Assembly (NCBI GenBank): GCA_001600175.1
Contig: BCJC01000002.1
Location: 496,001 to 560,000 of the forward strand
Direction of reading: 5' to 3'
Length of the DNA stretch: 64,000 nt
Origin: Erythrobasidium yunnanense
Lineage: Eukaryota > Basidiomycota > Cystobasidiomycetes > Erythrobasidiales > Erythrobasidiaceae
In this document: positions 34,801 to 46,535 of the stretch, in pieces
Layout: each line of letters starts with the position of its first letter
Numbering within the stretch: the stretch's first letter is position 1
Made by a program: the position numbers and the translations under genes
The notes under the pieces: generated by a model
Databases searched by the model: none
The model's input: only the letters and a program-made list of their open reading frames with translations
Told to the model about the DNA's origin: nothing

Positions 34801-35456
34801 GGCTTATTGAAGCGTTTCCTTGGCGAAGTAGGTACTGTGATATCTGCGACGTTGCTGCGCTGTTTTCCTGCACGTCCTGAGCCGATAGTACTGCTTGAAT
34901 GAGCGCTCCCTGCATCTGATATTTTGCGTCCATGCCGTTTGCCGTTGATTGTAGAGTCTGGTGGAGGAGTGCTCGAAGACCCAGGAAGTGGGATACCAGG
35001 CATTCTCTTCCCTCCGTAACTTGCAGAAAAACACGCTGTTTGCCATTCTGTGTCGCTTATATCTGGTTCAGACAGAGCTTCCTCGAAATTGATTGAGGAC
35101 AGAGAGGATAGTGAGTCCACGCGTGATAGAGGTTTAGTGTCTTCAGCTGCTTCTTGCTTTGCTTGCTGGCTAGGACCTGGCTCGAGGTATTCTGGTGTTT
35201 GTTCGGGATCTGAATCTGGAACGACATCCTCGTCCTCGTCCTCGTCGTCGGTGTTGTTGTCTTGATGAAGGGATGTGATGGTATCTTTGCTCAAGTCTCC
35301 CTCGCCGTCTGAGCTTTGCGCCAATGCTGCTTCTATCGCGAAACCTGTATCGAGCTCCATTTCTTGGTCGTCATCGTTGGTTTCTGGCTGAGGTGCAGTC
35401 ATGGCAGAAGTCTCTGCTGCACGTCGTGGACTGCTGAAGATATTAGGCAGGCGCAT
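31863..35456 (-). CDS. Large disordered protein with a C-terminal CANIN/SLF2-like domain (SMC5/6-linked)
   Basis: Minus-strand exons 35456-33501, 33449-32851, 32791-32491, 32441-32168, 32134-31863; 1133 residues, phases close. The first 650 residues are low complexity, with acidic and Ser/Arg-rich blocks and nuclear-localisation-like basic clusters. The following 480 residues are helical and begin KPYDTDGKEGYDLALRQGI, then VVDGLKDPSMFPVELFSFF. This resembles the CANIN (SMC6 and NSE5 interacting) domain of human SLF2 and similar fungal proteins, which connect SMC5/6 to damaged DNA. I assign it by recalled resemblance, not a search. The last intron (32167-32135) is only 33 bp, unusually short. 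Confidence 0.55.
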
Positions 35457-35667
35457 GGGAGTAAGCTTGTCAGTTGGGAAGAGACAGAGAAGCGACGCGT
35501 TGTACAATCAATAAACAGACATTCCAACGTAAAGAGCATTCTTAGGCAGAGACTTACTAAGGTGTGAAGGGTGTATAAAGGTTGTTAAGAAAGTGTTATA
35601 ACAAGCTGTACATGGATGTATACACCGTGTAAAGGTCAGTAAAGGACTGAGCTTAGCGTTCAATGCA
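35457..35667. promoter_or_regulatory. Bidirectional promoter with composite TGTA elements
   Basis: 211 bp between divergent genes. It holds AAGCTGTACA followed by GGATGTATACA and TGTAA (35603-35632), plus AAGTGTTATAAC just before. The same arrangement recurs at 60142-60172 in another divergent promoter. Confidence 0.55.
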
Positions 35668-37387
35668 ATGGTCAGAGTCAGCGCAGTCGTCGCAGCAGCA
35701 AATCATCATCTCCATGAACGCAGAATACGCCAGAATCACGACTATGGATCCATCAGCAATCATCACCAACATCAGCCAGCGACGACGAGCGAGCAATCTG
35801 ACGGATCCCAGCTGCTGGCCTTGACCGATGAGAGCGACGACGACGACGACGAAGATGCACCTCCGTTCCCATCCTATAGCGCATTCAAAGCAGCCCACCT
35901 CCTCGTCGATATGCCCATGACCCTCATAATCCTTATCGCGTTTGGCCTGCTCTCGGCTTTTGGATGGCCATCTGCAGACATGATAGGCTTACACTGGAGC
36001 GCAATAGGACTGGGAGCTGTCACTTGGACAGCCAGTGAAGCTATCAGGAGGAGGTTGTTCAGATTCGCAAGCTCGTCTGCATCTTGGACCGCCAGCTCAA
36101 GCACAAGTAGCCGTATCACAACCATCCTCCAATCTACACCACTTCTCCTCTTTCTACATACTACGATACAAGAGTCGCTGCGTCTTTTCGCGATATACAT
36201 CTCAGTGAAAGCACCCCCAGAACTGGTCCATGCGCACGGCATACCAAGACCGCATGCTATTCCGCCAAAAGGCTTCTTCACTGCCTTCGACCTAGCTTTG
36301 GGGTTCGCAGCTGCAGAGACAATATGGCGGACGTGCGAGCTGCTAGGCAATATAAGCTTGTATCGAGGTGAGTCGCTGATCTACAGTATATGTTCTCTCG
36401 CAACAAATTAATGCGCATCAACAGAGATACTCGATGCAGAGATTCCTCAAGCCTGGCTTGTAGGAGAAGAAAACATCATAGGTCTCGAGCCATCACCAAA
36501 CCACGCTCAACAGCCTGCCCCTGTCCTTATATCGAACATACAGCGAGCGAAGCTAGCGCAGGGAGGTCTCATTACGGATCATACAGGGACGGACAGCTCA
36601 GAGCCAAGTCCCTCGACGATGCAGCCGCAGCACGAGGACGCCGAGGACAATCAAGGAGGAGACACAGTGATCGCTCTCGACACCAAAGCTGGAGATACAG
36701 AGTATACAGAGGATGGACAGATGAACGGGACATACAAAGACGAACAAGGCGATGATGATACAGAATCGACTTCATCGCTCTCGCCAAGCGAGTTTGAATA
36801 CTATGTCCGCGAGAAGAAAAGGCTGGAGATCGAAGAATCGTACGGGTGTGCTTTATTTGAAATACCAGTAGCTATCGTAGCTGTCTGGCGGCTAGATGCG
36901 TAAGTCAGAACTGCTTCTTTCCACCGCTTTTGCGGGATATTGAGACTGAACCGCTCTATCGTGATGTCAGGACGCTACTGAATCTTGCACTCACTCTGCT
37001 ACTCTCCCTCCCATTCCACGAGCATGGTCATACAGTCCCGAAGCATTCAGCTATCCCTCTGAAACTGCCGCTCATACCTACTTTTCTAGGTGTACTGGCA
37101 TTACATTGGTCAGTCAGCTTATTATGGACTCTAGGGATACGTCGGCAGAGAGGGCGGCGGGATAGGGATTGCGGCATGCCCGCGATCAGCTAGTAAGCAG
37201 ACTGCCCTGTTATATCTTTGGATTCTCGAGCTAAACTGATTAACGCATTGCAGTGGTACTTTACTCGTAGTACTGGCATGCTTCTTTGCAAGTCTAGCAG
37301 GTACGCATCTTGCCTCTTATCCGTATTAGCGACGAGTCTGATGCGTGCATGTCTGGCCTTCTTTCAGCTTGGAGTGCCCTTGTATAA
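35668..37387 (+). CDS. Uncharacterised multi-pass membrane protein
   Basis: Exons 35668-36367, 36425-36899, 36971-37192, 37254-37300, 37368-37387; 487 residues, phases close. I do not recognise a family. The N-terminus is His/Gln/Asp-rich, then about three hydrophobic segments follow (MPMTLIILIAFGLLSAFGW; a second near residue 165; a third near FDLALGFAAAETIW). A long hydrophilic acidic loop with GDDDTESTSSLSPSEFEYYV separates these from a second membrane part with NLALTLLLSLPF, LGVLALHWSVSLLW and LLVVLACFFASLA. The tail ends AWSALV. The pattern suggests an organelle or plasma-membrane protein of six or so spans with a cytosolic loop. Confidence 0.7.
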
Positions 37388-37583
37388 CATCATGGCAGTG
37401 AAGATAGATGCTTCGCTCTGCAGTAGATTTACGTATCGTTGTTGTTGCTCGGGAAACACGTCCTTTATGCAAGCGTTATTCGGCTTCCGAGAAGCAGCCT
37501 TGAACATGATCTGCGGTGATGCTTGTTGACTTGACCTGCAACGTGTACAATCACCATACTTGATGGTACTCGGCGGTCGAGCG

Positions 37584-37589
37584 GAGTCA
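37584..37589 (-). promoter_or_regulatory. Candidate Gcn4-type site upstream of threonine dehydratase
   Basis: GAGTCA on the plus strand (TGACTC on the minus) lies 48 bp upstream of the threonine dehydratase ATG. TGACTC is the core site for Gcn4-type amino-acid starvation factors, and ILV1 is a known Gcn4 target in yeast. A six-base match alone is weak evidence. Confidence 0.35.
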
Positions 37590-37636
37590 AGCTTCTTCTA
37601 TCGGCTTTCTTCTCCTTATCACTTTGCTTTTCTGAC

Positions 37637-39411
37637 ATGTCCGGCCCTTCTGTGCGCTCTTTGGAGCCTCCTCATCCATCACCGCAGCTACATCAATCCA
37701 ATGGCCATCCGAATGGCGGTTCTCTTTCTGGAAATGCATCGTCGTCAATGTACAAGCGCATCCCGAAACATCTTATGCTTCCAGATGGGACGCCCAACTA
37801 CCTTCGCATGATCCTCACTGCGCGTGTCTACGACATCATCACTCCTACTCCCTTGACTTTCGCTACCCAACTATCCGGGCGTCTTGGCGTCAAAATCCAT
37901 TTCAAGCGAGAAGACCTCCAGCCTGTATTCAGCTTCAAATGCAGAGGCGCATACAACTGTATAGCCCAACTATCACAGCAAGAGAAGGATAATGGAGTCG
38001 TGGCTTGTTCAGCTGGAAACCATGCTCAAGGCGTAGCGCTCGCGTGTAACAAGCTGGGAATCAAATCGACTATAGTAATGCCTATGAATACACCGTCTAT
38101 CAAGTTCAAGAATGTGAAAAGGCTGGGGAGCAACGTACTCCTACATGGTTCAGACTTCGATATGGCAAAAGCTGAATGCTCAAGATTAGAGAGGGAGAAA
38201 GGATGGACTGCTATACCACCGTTCGATGATCCGTATGTCATCGCTGGGCAGGGGACAGTAGCCTCGGAGATCCTGCGGCAGATAGACAACATGGACGATC
38301 TGGACGCTGTCTTCGTATGTGTGGGAGGCGGAGGTCTGCTAGCGGGAGTAGCAACATACATCAAGCAAGTAGCGCCTCCGCACGTCAAAGTGATAGGTAT
38401 CGAGACGGTAGACGCGGATGCGCTCACGCAAAGCTTTGCGAAAGGAGAACGAGTCATGTTGGAAGAAGTTGGGCTGTTCAGTGATGGAACGGCTGTGCGT
38501 ATAATTGGAGAGGAATGCTGGAGGGTCCTCAATACAGGCATCGTGGATGAGATGGTGCTGGTGGATAATGACGAGATCTGCGCCGCTATCAAGGACATCT
38601 TCGAGGGTGAGCGCTGGGCGACCGAATTGCCTTGTTTGATCTTCGCTAACATAGATCATTAGACACACGCTCTGTTCCGGAACCAGCTGGTGCGCTTGCT
38701 GTAGCAGGCATGAAGCGGTATATCGCAAAGCACAACCTCCAAAACAGCCAACGGTCCTTCGTAGCAACAGTCAGCGGCGCCAACATGAATTTCGACCGCT
38801 TGCGCTTCGTAGCAGAGCGCGCAGAGCTCGGAGAAGGGAGAGAAGCCCTGCTTTCAGTTGTCATTCCCGAAAAACCAGGCTCTTTCCTGGAACTGCACAA
38901 CTGCATCCTTCCCAGGGCAGTGACGGAGTTTAGCTATAGATATTCGAATGCGGAGAAGGCCTTCATCTTTCTCAGCTTCTCGCTGTCTAGTGCGCAAGAC
39001 AGAGTGAGGGAGCTGAAGGAAATCCTGGACAAGCTCAACACCACGCTGTCGAAACACAATACAGAGAGTTCACGTTTCCAAGCAACAGATATATCAGCGA
39101 ACGAGCTTGCAAAGTCGCATGCTCGGTATCTGATAGGTGGAAGGAGCGCAGTGCCGCACGAACGGCTTTTCAGATTCGAGTTTCCAGAACGGCCCGGCGC
39201 GCTCAGGAAGTTCTTGGAGGGTCTGAAGTCGGGATGGAACATCTCGCTCTTTCACTATCGGTATATTGGCGGTGATGTTGGAAAGATCCTGACTGGCTTC
39301 CAGGTGCCTGAGGAGGATAACGAGGAGTTTTTGAAATACCTGAAAGACTTGGAATACCGTTTCGTAGAGGAGACAGACAACATCGTCGCAAAAAGCTTCT
39401 TGGGTGCTTGA
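37637..39411 (+). CDS. ILV1: Threonine dehydratase (biosynthetic threonine deaminase)
   Basis: Exons 37637-38606 and 38663-39411; 572 residues. It is the PLP enzyme that converts threonine to 2-oxobutanoate, the first step to isoleucine, in mitochondria. The PLP lysine lies in [12 protein letters not shown], the phosphate-binding glycine loop in [10 protein letters not shown], and [12 protein letters not shown] is the substrate loop. Two C-terminal ACT-like regulatory domains follow, starting at [16 protein letters not shown] and [16 protein letters not shown], giving isoleucine/valine control in this family. The first 38 residues are Ser/Pro-rich and could be a leader, though they lack the usual arginines of a mitochondrial presequence. 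Confidence 0.95.
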
Positions 39412-39550
39412 AGGAGGATATCGCATAAGATCGTCAATACCAGCAGTTCATACCAAGGCTCAGGTACATATGTTGTAGTGTATTAGGTAAAGGATTAGCG
39501 AGACCTTCATCTCGATGTGGACAGCCCATTACAACAAGGTAAATAACACT

Positions 39551-40851
39551 CTAGAGCTTTTTGGGTTCACCATCCTCTCCAATCAGGCTCTCCTCTTTGC
39601 CTAGCACCTGCGGCGAGTCTCCGATTCTGGTATGAATAAGACGGCTAACACCCCCCTTGAAGCCTGTCGCGATGTATTTCTCCTCGAAGCCCTCCGTCAG
39701 CTTGCCGTCGCCATTGTGCTGTCCATCCGCCAAGAAGTATTTCTGCACTGCAGCTTTAATCTCTGCAATGTCCTGCTCCATTGCGTAGATGACACAGTTC
39801 GGGCCTGCATCATATGTGTATGCAGCAATTGTCTTGCCTTTTGCTCTGTTGATTTCGTTGACCAGACCAATGAGGGCTTTTGAGACGTCGTTCATGTAGA
39901 AGATAGTTGGATGAGTATCTTGGCATACGGCATGGAACTGATTCGAATCCTTCATTGTGAGGTGTGCGAACTCTTCGAAGTTCTTCTCCTTGATGGCCTT
40001 CTCCATAGCCTTCATGCGCTCTGGTACAGTCTCCTTGATACGATGCTGCAGGAGAGGACTCGTCTCCACTGTGCGTTGCATACCGCTCGTCGAGCTTGTG
40101 CCCTTCTTCTCGTCACTGACTACGCAAATCAAGGCGCTCATCTCCGGCCAATGCTCTTTAGGCGCAACCTGCACAGCAAGAGAGTCTTCTCCAGATGCCT
40201 CTGACCCCATCTCCCATGCTACAAAGCCGCCGAAGATGGATCGACAAGCAGAGCCTGAACCTTGTCTTGCGATGCGTGAGAGCTGAGAGAGCGAGATACT
40301 AGAGGAAAGGGAATAGAGAGTGTAGAGAGTGAATGCGAGCGCTGCGAAGCCACTAGCGGAGGATGCCAAGCCTGCGGCAGTTGGGAAGTTGTTTTCTGAG
40401 ACGATGTGAATAGGCATGGATGACAGTGTCTGTCAAAAGGGGAAGCGAGCCCGTTCAGCATCTATCCTTGTAGCATCCCAAACATAACGTACTGGCAGAC
40501 TCTCATCCTTATCTTCCATTGTCTTTCGCAGCTTCCGCAACTCGTCTATGCAGCGTCCTGTTCTTCCAGAGTTTACATTGCTCTCTTCCTTGCCGTTCAA
40601 CCACAGTCTATCGCTGGTGAACTGCGAACTGGCGCGAATGGAAGTGGTGGAGCGGAGGTCGTCCTGGGACAGCGTGACGGAAAGCGATGAATTGGTAGGG
40701 AGGATGAGGGGGACGTCTCGTTTTCCCCAATACTGATCAGATTGCAATCAGTATACGTAAGATTCTGTACGGCCTCGTTACGCCCTACTTTTATTACAGC
40801 GATATTGACGGGCGCGCTGCAAGTTGCTTCAAAGACCTGAGGACTCGACAT
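39551..40851 (-). CDS. MVD1: Diphosphomevalonate decarboxylase
   Basis: Exons 40851-40789, 40732-40493, 40429-39551; 393 residues, close to the usual 396. The enzyme makes isopentenyl diphosphate from mevalonate 5-diphosphate using ATP, late in the mevalonate pathway to sterols. Signature regions are APVNIAVIKYWGKRD (across the first splice), LPTNSSLSVTLSQDDLRSTT, SENNFPTAAGLASSASGFAA, the GHMP phosphate loop RQGSGSACRSIFGGF, and YTYDAGPNCVIYAME near the end. The first exon encodes only 21 residues. It is divergent from pterin dehydratase over 170 bp. Confidence 0.95.
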
Positions 40852-41021
40852 TATCTCTTCTGGTTAAGGCCGCAGTAAAGGGAGACAGTAAAAGAGCGTG
40901 TTAAAGGCTTGATTAACCCAGAAGGTGTACAGCTTCTTCAAGGAAAAAGGTCAACGCAAAATCGCTTGAACAAAGCAAAGAAGGGGTCAATTCGAGCAGC
41001 ACAAGATACAAAAAAGTGCCG
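40852..41021. promoter_or_regulatory. Bidirectional promoter of MVD1 and pterin dehydratase
   Basis: 170 bp between divergent starts. It contains TGTACAGCTT (40926-40935), the reverse complement of the AAGCTGTACA element seen in two other divergent promoters, and GTGTTAAAGG near 40900. Confidence 0.5.
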
Positions 41022-41552
41022 ATGTTCGCACGCCGTCTCATGGCTACTACTGCTATCATGCGCGCTCCCTCCTCTCAGCCTGGTTCACCCAGCGCACTCG
41101 ACGCGCTGACCTCGACCCATCGCTGGATCCTGAGAAGCAAGACAACCGGCGAATGCGTACCATGCGGTGGGAGTGCAGATGAGAAGAGCAATGAGCTCGT
41201 CAAGGAATTCAGGTTCAGAAACTTCAAAGAAGCTTTCGCTTTTATGGGCCTGGTTGCCGAAACTGCAGATCGCATGAATGTGAGCACTCGAGATACGCAA
41301 TGCTATTCGCAAGCTGATCAGCATATTCAGCATCATCCGGAATGGTCTAATGTGCTGCCTCTCCCACATCGGCCTCCATGTAAGAAAGGCTTACACCGAT
41401 TATCACAGGTCTACAATCGCGTAAACGTTGCCCTCACCACGCATTCAGCAAGCTCAACAGTCACAAGTCTGGATGTCGAACTGGCAGAGGCGTGCGAAAG
41501 CGCCAAGCAAGAAATCCTCAGCCGGCGACCACCTAAAGCTGAGAAGGCGTAA
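41022..41552 (+). CDS. Pterin-4a-carbinolamine dehydratase
   Basis: Exons 41022-41279, 41331-41351, 41409-41552; 140 residues. The enzyme dehydrates 4a-hydroxytetrahydropterin and is a small alpha/beta protein. Signature: FRFRNFKEAFAFMGLVAETA, then HHPEWSNVYNRVNVALTTH. The catalytic HHPEWSN segment is encoded entirely by a 21-nt microexon. The first 14 residues (MFARRLMATTAIMR) look like a mitochondrial presequence; a second in-frame ATG at 41040 could give a shorter form. Confidence 0.92.
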   Translation: MFARRLMATTAIMRAPSSQPGSPSALDALTSTHRWILRSKTTGECVPCGGSADEKSNELVKEFRFRNFKEAFAFMGLVAETADRMNVSTRDTQCYSQADQHIQHHPEWSNVLPLPHRPPCKKGLHRLSQVYNRVNVALTTHSASSTVTSLDVELAEACESAKQEILSRRPPKAEKA

Positions 41553-41929
41553 ACGAATTAGCAATTAAGTACACGCTGCACAGCAACATTAGCAGGAGAA
41601 TCAGAAGCTGCCAATCAGGGCCATCAGCGTAATTCTTCCATGTACTGAGCCAGGCGCAGCCCAGGAGGCTTCCGTAGCCGGGCAATGCCAAAGGTGCACT
41701 TGCCGTCGGCTAGGAGTTAGGTGTCAGTGCGGGCGATCAGTCTCTGTGCTAGATGGTATGACTACTGGCTGTAGCCTTGTCATTTTTGGCCAACACGGTG
41801 GTTTTGTTGTAAGCTTCGCTACTATATGACGATTACTGCTTGACTGAGCTGTTGAAAGCTCGTACTTTTTGTTACTCCTTATGCGCTTCCCCAGACCTCC
41901 TCGGAGACCTCTGCGATGTGGACCAAGCA

Positions 41930-43557
41930 TCAGTATACTGTCCTCATCAGATGTATATCAGGGGACTCGCCTTTGATGAGGGACATCTTGGCCCACTGTT
42001 CCTCTGGTGTGAGGTTATTGCCATGAGCAGTAGAAGCTGCCGGTGCGCTCCATGATTAGCGCAACTCTGTATCAGTATCATAAGCGAGCTCACCGAAACC
42101 GCACTGGGCGCTCAGAGCGAGCTGATCAAGAGGAGCATACTGGCTAGCCTCCTTGATACGAGCCACAATGGATTCCTTCGACTCGAGCTTGGCGTGCTTC
42201 GAGGATACAAGACCAAGAACGACGGTCTTGCCCTTTGGAAGGAATCGCAGAGGCTCGAAGTTTCCGGATCGAGAGTCGTCAAACTCGAGGAAGTAGATGT
42301 CGACGTTCAACTCCTTGAAGAGGACCTCGGCGACTGCGCGATCACTGGTTAGTCTGCAGCTGTTCTAACTTTCTCGCTGGATACTTACTGGGTTCGTAGC
42401 CACCCTCGGCGAAGTGGGTAGATCGGCTGCAAACATGGTCAATACCCGTATTCATTCCCACAAATTCGTCGGGCGCGACTTACAAGTTTCCTCGGCACAA
42501 ATGGATACCGATGGTCATGTCCTTTGGCTTATCCTTGACGCACTCATTGATGAGCTTGGCGTACTGTCTTGGGAGAGTGTTCAGATCTTCTCCACGGCCA
42601 GCAGCAGCTTCTCTCATCTTGAGATCGCAGAGATAGGCCAAGTTGGTGTCATCGAGCTGGACAAACTTGCATCCAGCAGCGCCGAGGGCGGCAATCTCCT
42701 CACGGTAGCATCGTGCTATATTACGATACATCAGTTTCCGCGGTTTCTGACGGCAGATGCATACGCACCGAGATCCTCGAAGAAGTCGTCAATGTTGGGG
42801 TAGGCCTCGATGTCAATGCTGGCTCTTCCACCACGGAAGTGCGCCTATCGCGAAGAAACGCAAAGTCAGACGTCTGGGCACAAAGTGACTGATATCGTCC
42901 TGACACACCATCGTCGCTGAGGGGATGGCAATCTTGACGACCTCTCCCTTGCTGGCATCGATAAGGCTCTCAAGATACTTGTAGTTCTCGACCTCAATGG
43001 CCTTGTCGTGGGTGAGCTTTCCGGTAACGCTCAACTGAGGAGGTTTAGCATCGTTCGCATCCTTCTCGACGAGCTTGTTGGTGGTAACGGTAATACCTCC
43101 GAGCTGTCTGAGGAAATCCAAGTCTGAAGAAACGAGATCAGCTTATACTGGCGCTGCTGGGCGTTTATCCAAAACGTACGGAAGCTGTTAATGCAAACAG
43201 CACAAACGGTCAGTCAACGTCAAGCTTGGGTGTAGAAGAGGCAGCTTTCTATTCTCTTCGGTACTCCCCATCTGAAACAGACTTCAGACCAATCTTCTGC
43301 TGCTCTTTGACGACTTCCGCAATATTCTTGTCCTCGACCTTGCGGAGTTCCTCAGGGCTGCTTTCACCAGCGAAGAACTTTGTTCTGGCTTGCTTCACTT
43401 CAGCAGGTCTGAGCCATGATCCAATGTGGGTTGCACGGTGCACGATAGGAGCTGTCATTGTCGCGGAATTTGCGTAAAGGTGTCTGGATGAAGTCGCAAA
43501 AGAACGTATAGACGCAGATGTACTTTTCTTGATGCTAGATGCAACTACTCTTTGCAT
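41930..43557 (-). CDS. MetE C-terminal-like (cobalamin-independent methionine synthase family) protein
   Basis: Minus-strand exons 43557-43265, 43184-43180, 43123-42909, 42844-42769, 42715-42484, 42426-42389, 42333-42094, 42036-41930; about 401 residues. It is the free-standing zinc methyltransferase domain related to the MetE C-terminal half, common in fungi and bacteria, with methyl donor and acceptor uncertain. Zinc ligands are visible in HLCRGN and SAQCGFAS. FVQLDDTNLAYL and PIVHRATHIGSWLRP are family blocks. The N-terminal 33 residues, rich in Ser, Lys and Arg, look like a mitochondrial presequence; MTAPIVH at 43458 is an alternative start. The 5-nt exon closes the phase but deletes a conserved EYRR, so this junction is uncertain. 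Confidence 0.78.
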
Positions 43558-43765
43558 TCGCGCAAGACGAAGAGAGAAAAGAGGCTTCAAAGAGAAGATC
43601 TCGCGGATGAACGGCTTTGCCGAGACACGTGATTTGCTCAGGAACCAGTCGCATGCAGTGGATGTAGATACTAAGGATATGCGTACAATGCTACAGATAC
43701 ATAACAGCTGATACATGGTGATTCGCGTCCGCCGGGAACGTGGGAACCTCATCTAAGTAGACGGA

Positions 43766-46535
43766 CTACCATAATCTAAAGGTCGACTTGATGCTCCTCT
43801 TCGCTGAAGATGGAACGGCAGAAGGTACTAAGTTGGTTGTATTCGAACTGTTCAGCGCGCCGCGTAGCTTGCCCATGGCCAAACTAGCGTATGCGCCTCC
43901 CATCACTGGGCGATTGACGAAAGCGTAGGCAGTAGCATTTTGGGCATTGTAGAAGTCAGGCACAGCTTGACCTGTCGAGTCGAATGTAAGTACTATGATC
44001 TGCCTGCTTTGGGGAAATAGCCAGGCTTACCCGTCTGACCGTAGTTGAGAAAGTTCCAGACTCCGTCGACGAATGTGTCTCTCAGAGTAGCATTGTCGTT
44101 GTAGGCAGCGGCCATCCACAGAGCAAAGTCGCTCTTGATGCCCTGACCTCTGGAATCAAGCGGGACACCGTAAGCTTCTGCTTCCTTGCCGTACCAGGCA
44201 GCCTGCATCGCATAAAAGCTGTCTGGGAAGACGTTGAGACCGAAGACCTTGTCAGGCATCAAGTTGTATAAGGAGCTCCAGGTAGTGTCGTCCGATTGGT
44301 AGGTCAGCTTGAGGTGGTCACTCGTCGAAGCCAAGGCAGCTTGCGCAATGACATTTGCATTTTGCTTAGCTAATGATGTATAGCTGGTGGCGTCGGCGGT
44401 ATTGTTGACCAACTCGGCTAGAGCACCCATGCATGCTAGGCCAACAGCACCCTTGACAGCTAGCGAGGTCATATTCGCCAGCTCGCCGTAGAAGTCGTCG
44501 CTTGAGGCCCTGTTGAACATCATCAACTCTGTTCTGAAGTTGGTGAACCACAAGCACTCACTGTAGAGCCGGGTACAGCGAGGAGTTAGACAAGAAGTCT
44601 GCCCATTTCTTGTGGATAGCATAGTGATTGCTGATAAGATCGGTCTTTCCACTGAAGCGTGTGTAGGCGAGCGACATGAATAGCATGTTTGCGGATTCTT
44701 CTATGTAGTACGGAGCGTCGACCTGGAAAATGTTTAGCTCGATAATATCTAGATAAGCAGTGTTCTCTCACCTGATTAGCGCCTGTAGCATTCGGATAGG
44801 CGGTACCGATATCGTGCGGCGCCCACTGATGCGGGAAGACCTGCTCCGAATACTCAATGACTGGTCGCAGCATCCAAGCTAGCATATCTGGGTTGGTATA
44901 TGCGAAGAATGGCCATGCAGGACTCATGACATCGACCGTATTGACATAGTTGCTAGTCGCAATCTCCTTTTGGAAGATCATGACATCGGAAGTGTTATAG
45001 CCTGTACCGTTTGCATTTTGGCCGATGGTGATCTCGGTACCTGACCAGACTTGTCTAGCTACTAGTGCACAGATATCCGCATAATGTGCGGATACGTAGG
45101 AGGTGGCATCGCTGTCGACCTGGGTATCGAAGTTGCTGGACAAAGACATGGCCGTGTCGTAATCGTTGTAGAAGAAGCCAAGGGAGGATTCCAGACTCGG
45201 GTATGCTGACATGAAGTAGAGACTTCTGTCGGGGTGAGTGACATTTACGGCAGTGTATGAGCTAGAGACTGCTGTCAGTAGTGGCCATGCACTTCAGTCA
45301 GATTTTAAACCTACAAGGCCGGATCGCGGTAGTGACCGACAGCGAAGAGGGCAGTACCTGTGCTGCCCGCAGCTATAGATCCCAGGCTCTTCGCATAGCC
45401 AAATGCGGGCTGCCTGTCGGATATTTTGCGGTATTGGGTGTCTTGCGAGTTGTCGAGCTGGCCATTGGTATTGAAAGCCTGGCGGATAGTCGAGCTAGGA
45501 CCGCTCTGGAAGGTCGTGTTTGCGGACTTCATAATCCTGTCAGCAATCGACTTCCGATACGTGCTAAATTTGTGCTCACCATATCTGTCGCATAAACGAC
45601 CTGGCCATACAGGGTGGAATCGGCGGCCTCACCGTACACGAGAGGATTCGTCAAGCCAACTTGATGGACCAGCAGGGAGCTGTTGAGCGTCTGCTGCGAC
45701 CATGTAACATCTCTCTCCCAATCGTTCGATGCCCATTCTGCAGTGATATCTGTGTATAGCTTGATATCGTGTGCGGCACCATCGTTGGCTACCACATTGA
45801 TAGCAAGGTAGGAGTATGGTAGAGACTGCCTGACGAGGTCGTTCGGCGTGACAGGCGAGAGGAAGTTGGCCGTGAGCTAGAAGAAGGAGCAGTTCAGCGT
45901 CCGCGTTGCACGTCCGCATCCGAATGTGGTCTCACGTCTATGCCTCCAGCGCGCAATACGAAGGTAGATCGAGTCGCAGTGAAGCTCAGAGATAACTGCG
46001 ATGCTTCTCTTCCAGCTGGCGCGCAATTGGCAGCAACACCCATCCAGGTGTACACCATCCCATCGACCATCACTGTTCCACACCACGGTAGGGAGTTACC
46101 TAGAGAACGACAAGGCATCAGCTAACATGCTCTTTATCCGCAGCTTCGCAACTTACCGTTCCAGAAGCTTGCAAACTGGGTAGCCAGATCTCCAAGCCTG
46201 TCATGATTACCACCCCACAGATACGTGCTAACATACGGCGATCGCACAGCTAACGGTATTGCTGGAGGGTTGAACGGTGTCGTCTGCCAGGTGACATTGG
46301 TTGCAGTAGCGGACTGCAGGTAATTTGGGCTTGTAACATTATTGAACTGGCGTAGTTTTGCAGCTTCCTGCGCTCCTATAGGATTCTTGCGAGCATTGCT
46401 AGCTCTTTGCCTGCTCTTCAGGCTTCTACGCGTATGTAAAGGCGCTTCTCTGCCCAGATCTGAGCCATGAACAGGCGCCAAAGCTGACACCGCAGCTTCG
46501 AGCAGCACAAGAGACGCCAGTAATTGCGTGAACAT
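43766..46535 (-). CDS. Secreted glutaminase, GtaA family
   Basis: Minus-strand exons 46535-46157, 46099-45936, 45876-45580, 45526-45315, 45261-44772, 44722-44562, 44509-44031, 43971-43766; 795 residues, all phases close. A signal peptide (MFTQLLASLVLLEAAVSALA) is followed by PFNPPAIPLAVRSPYVSTYL, the standard opening of fungal GtaA glutaminases (DUF5127, DUF4965 and DUF1793 regions). Later blocks are GHYRDPAFSYTAVNV, AWPFFAYTNPDMLAWMLRPV, HDIGTAYPNATGAN and SSDDFYGELANMTSLAVKG. Aspergillus GtaA hydrolyses glutamine to glutamate outside the cell. A dibasic-rich propeptide-like stretch (RRSLKSRQR) lies after the signal peptide. Confidence 0.9.

Noticed and set aside
33781-34902. Several plus-strand serine-rich open frames opposite the CANIN-like gene
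   Set aside because: They are the antisense of Glu/Asp/Lys-rich low-complexity codons, a common source of long spurious frames.
38026-38767. Minus-strand open frames of 140-210 residues within threonine dehydratase
   Set aside because: They are antisense to well-conserved ILV1 coding sequence and show no conserved motif of their own.
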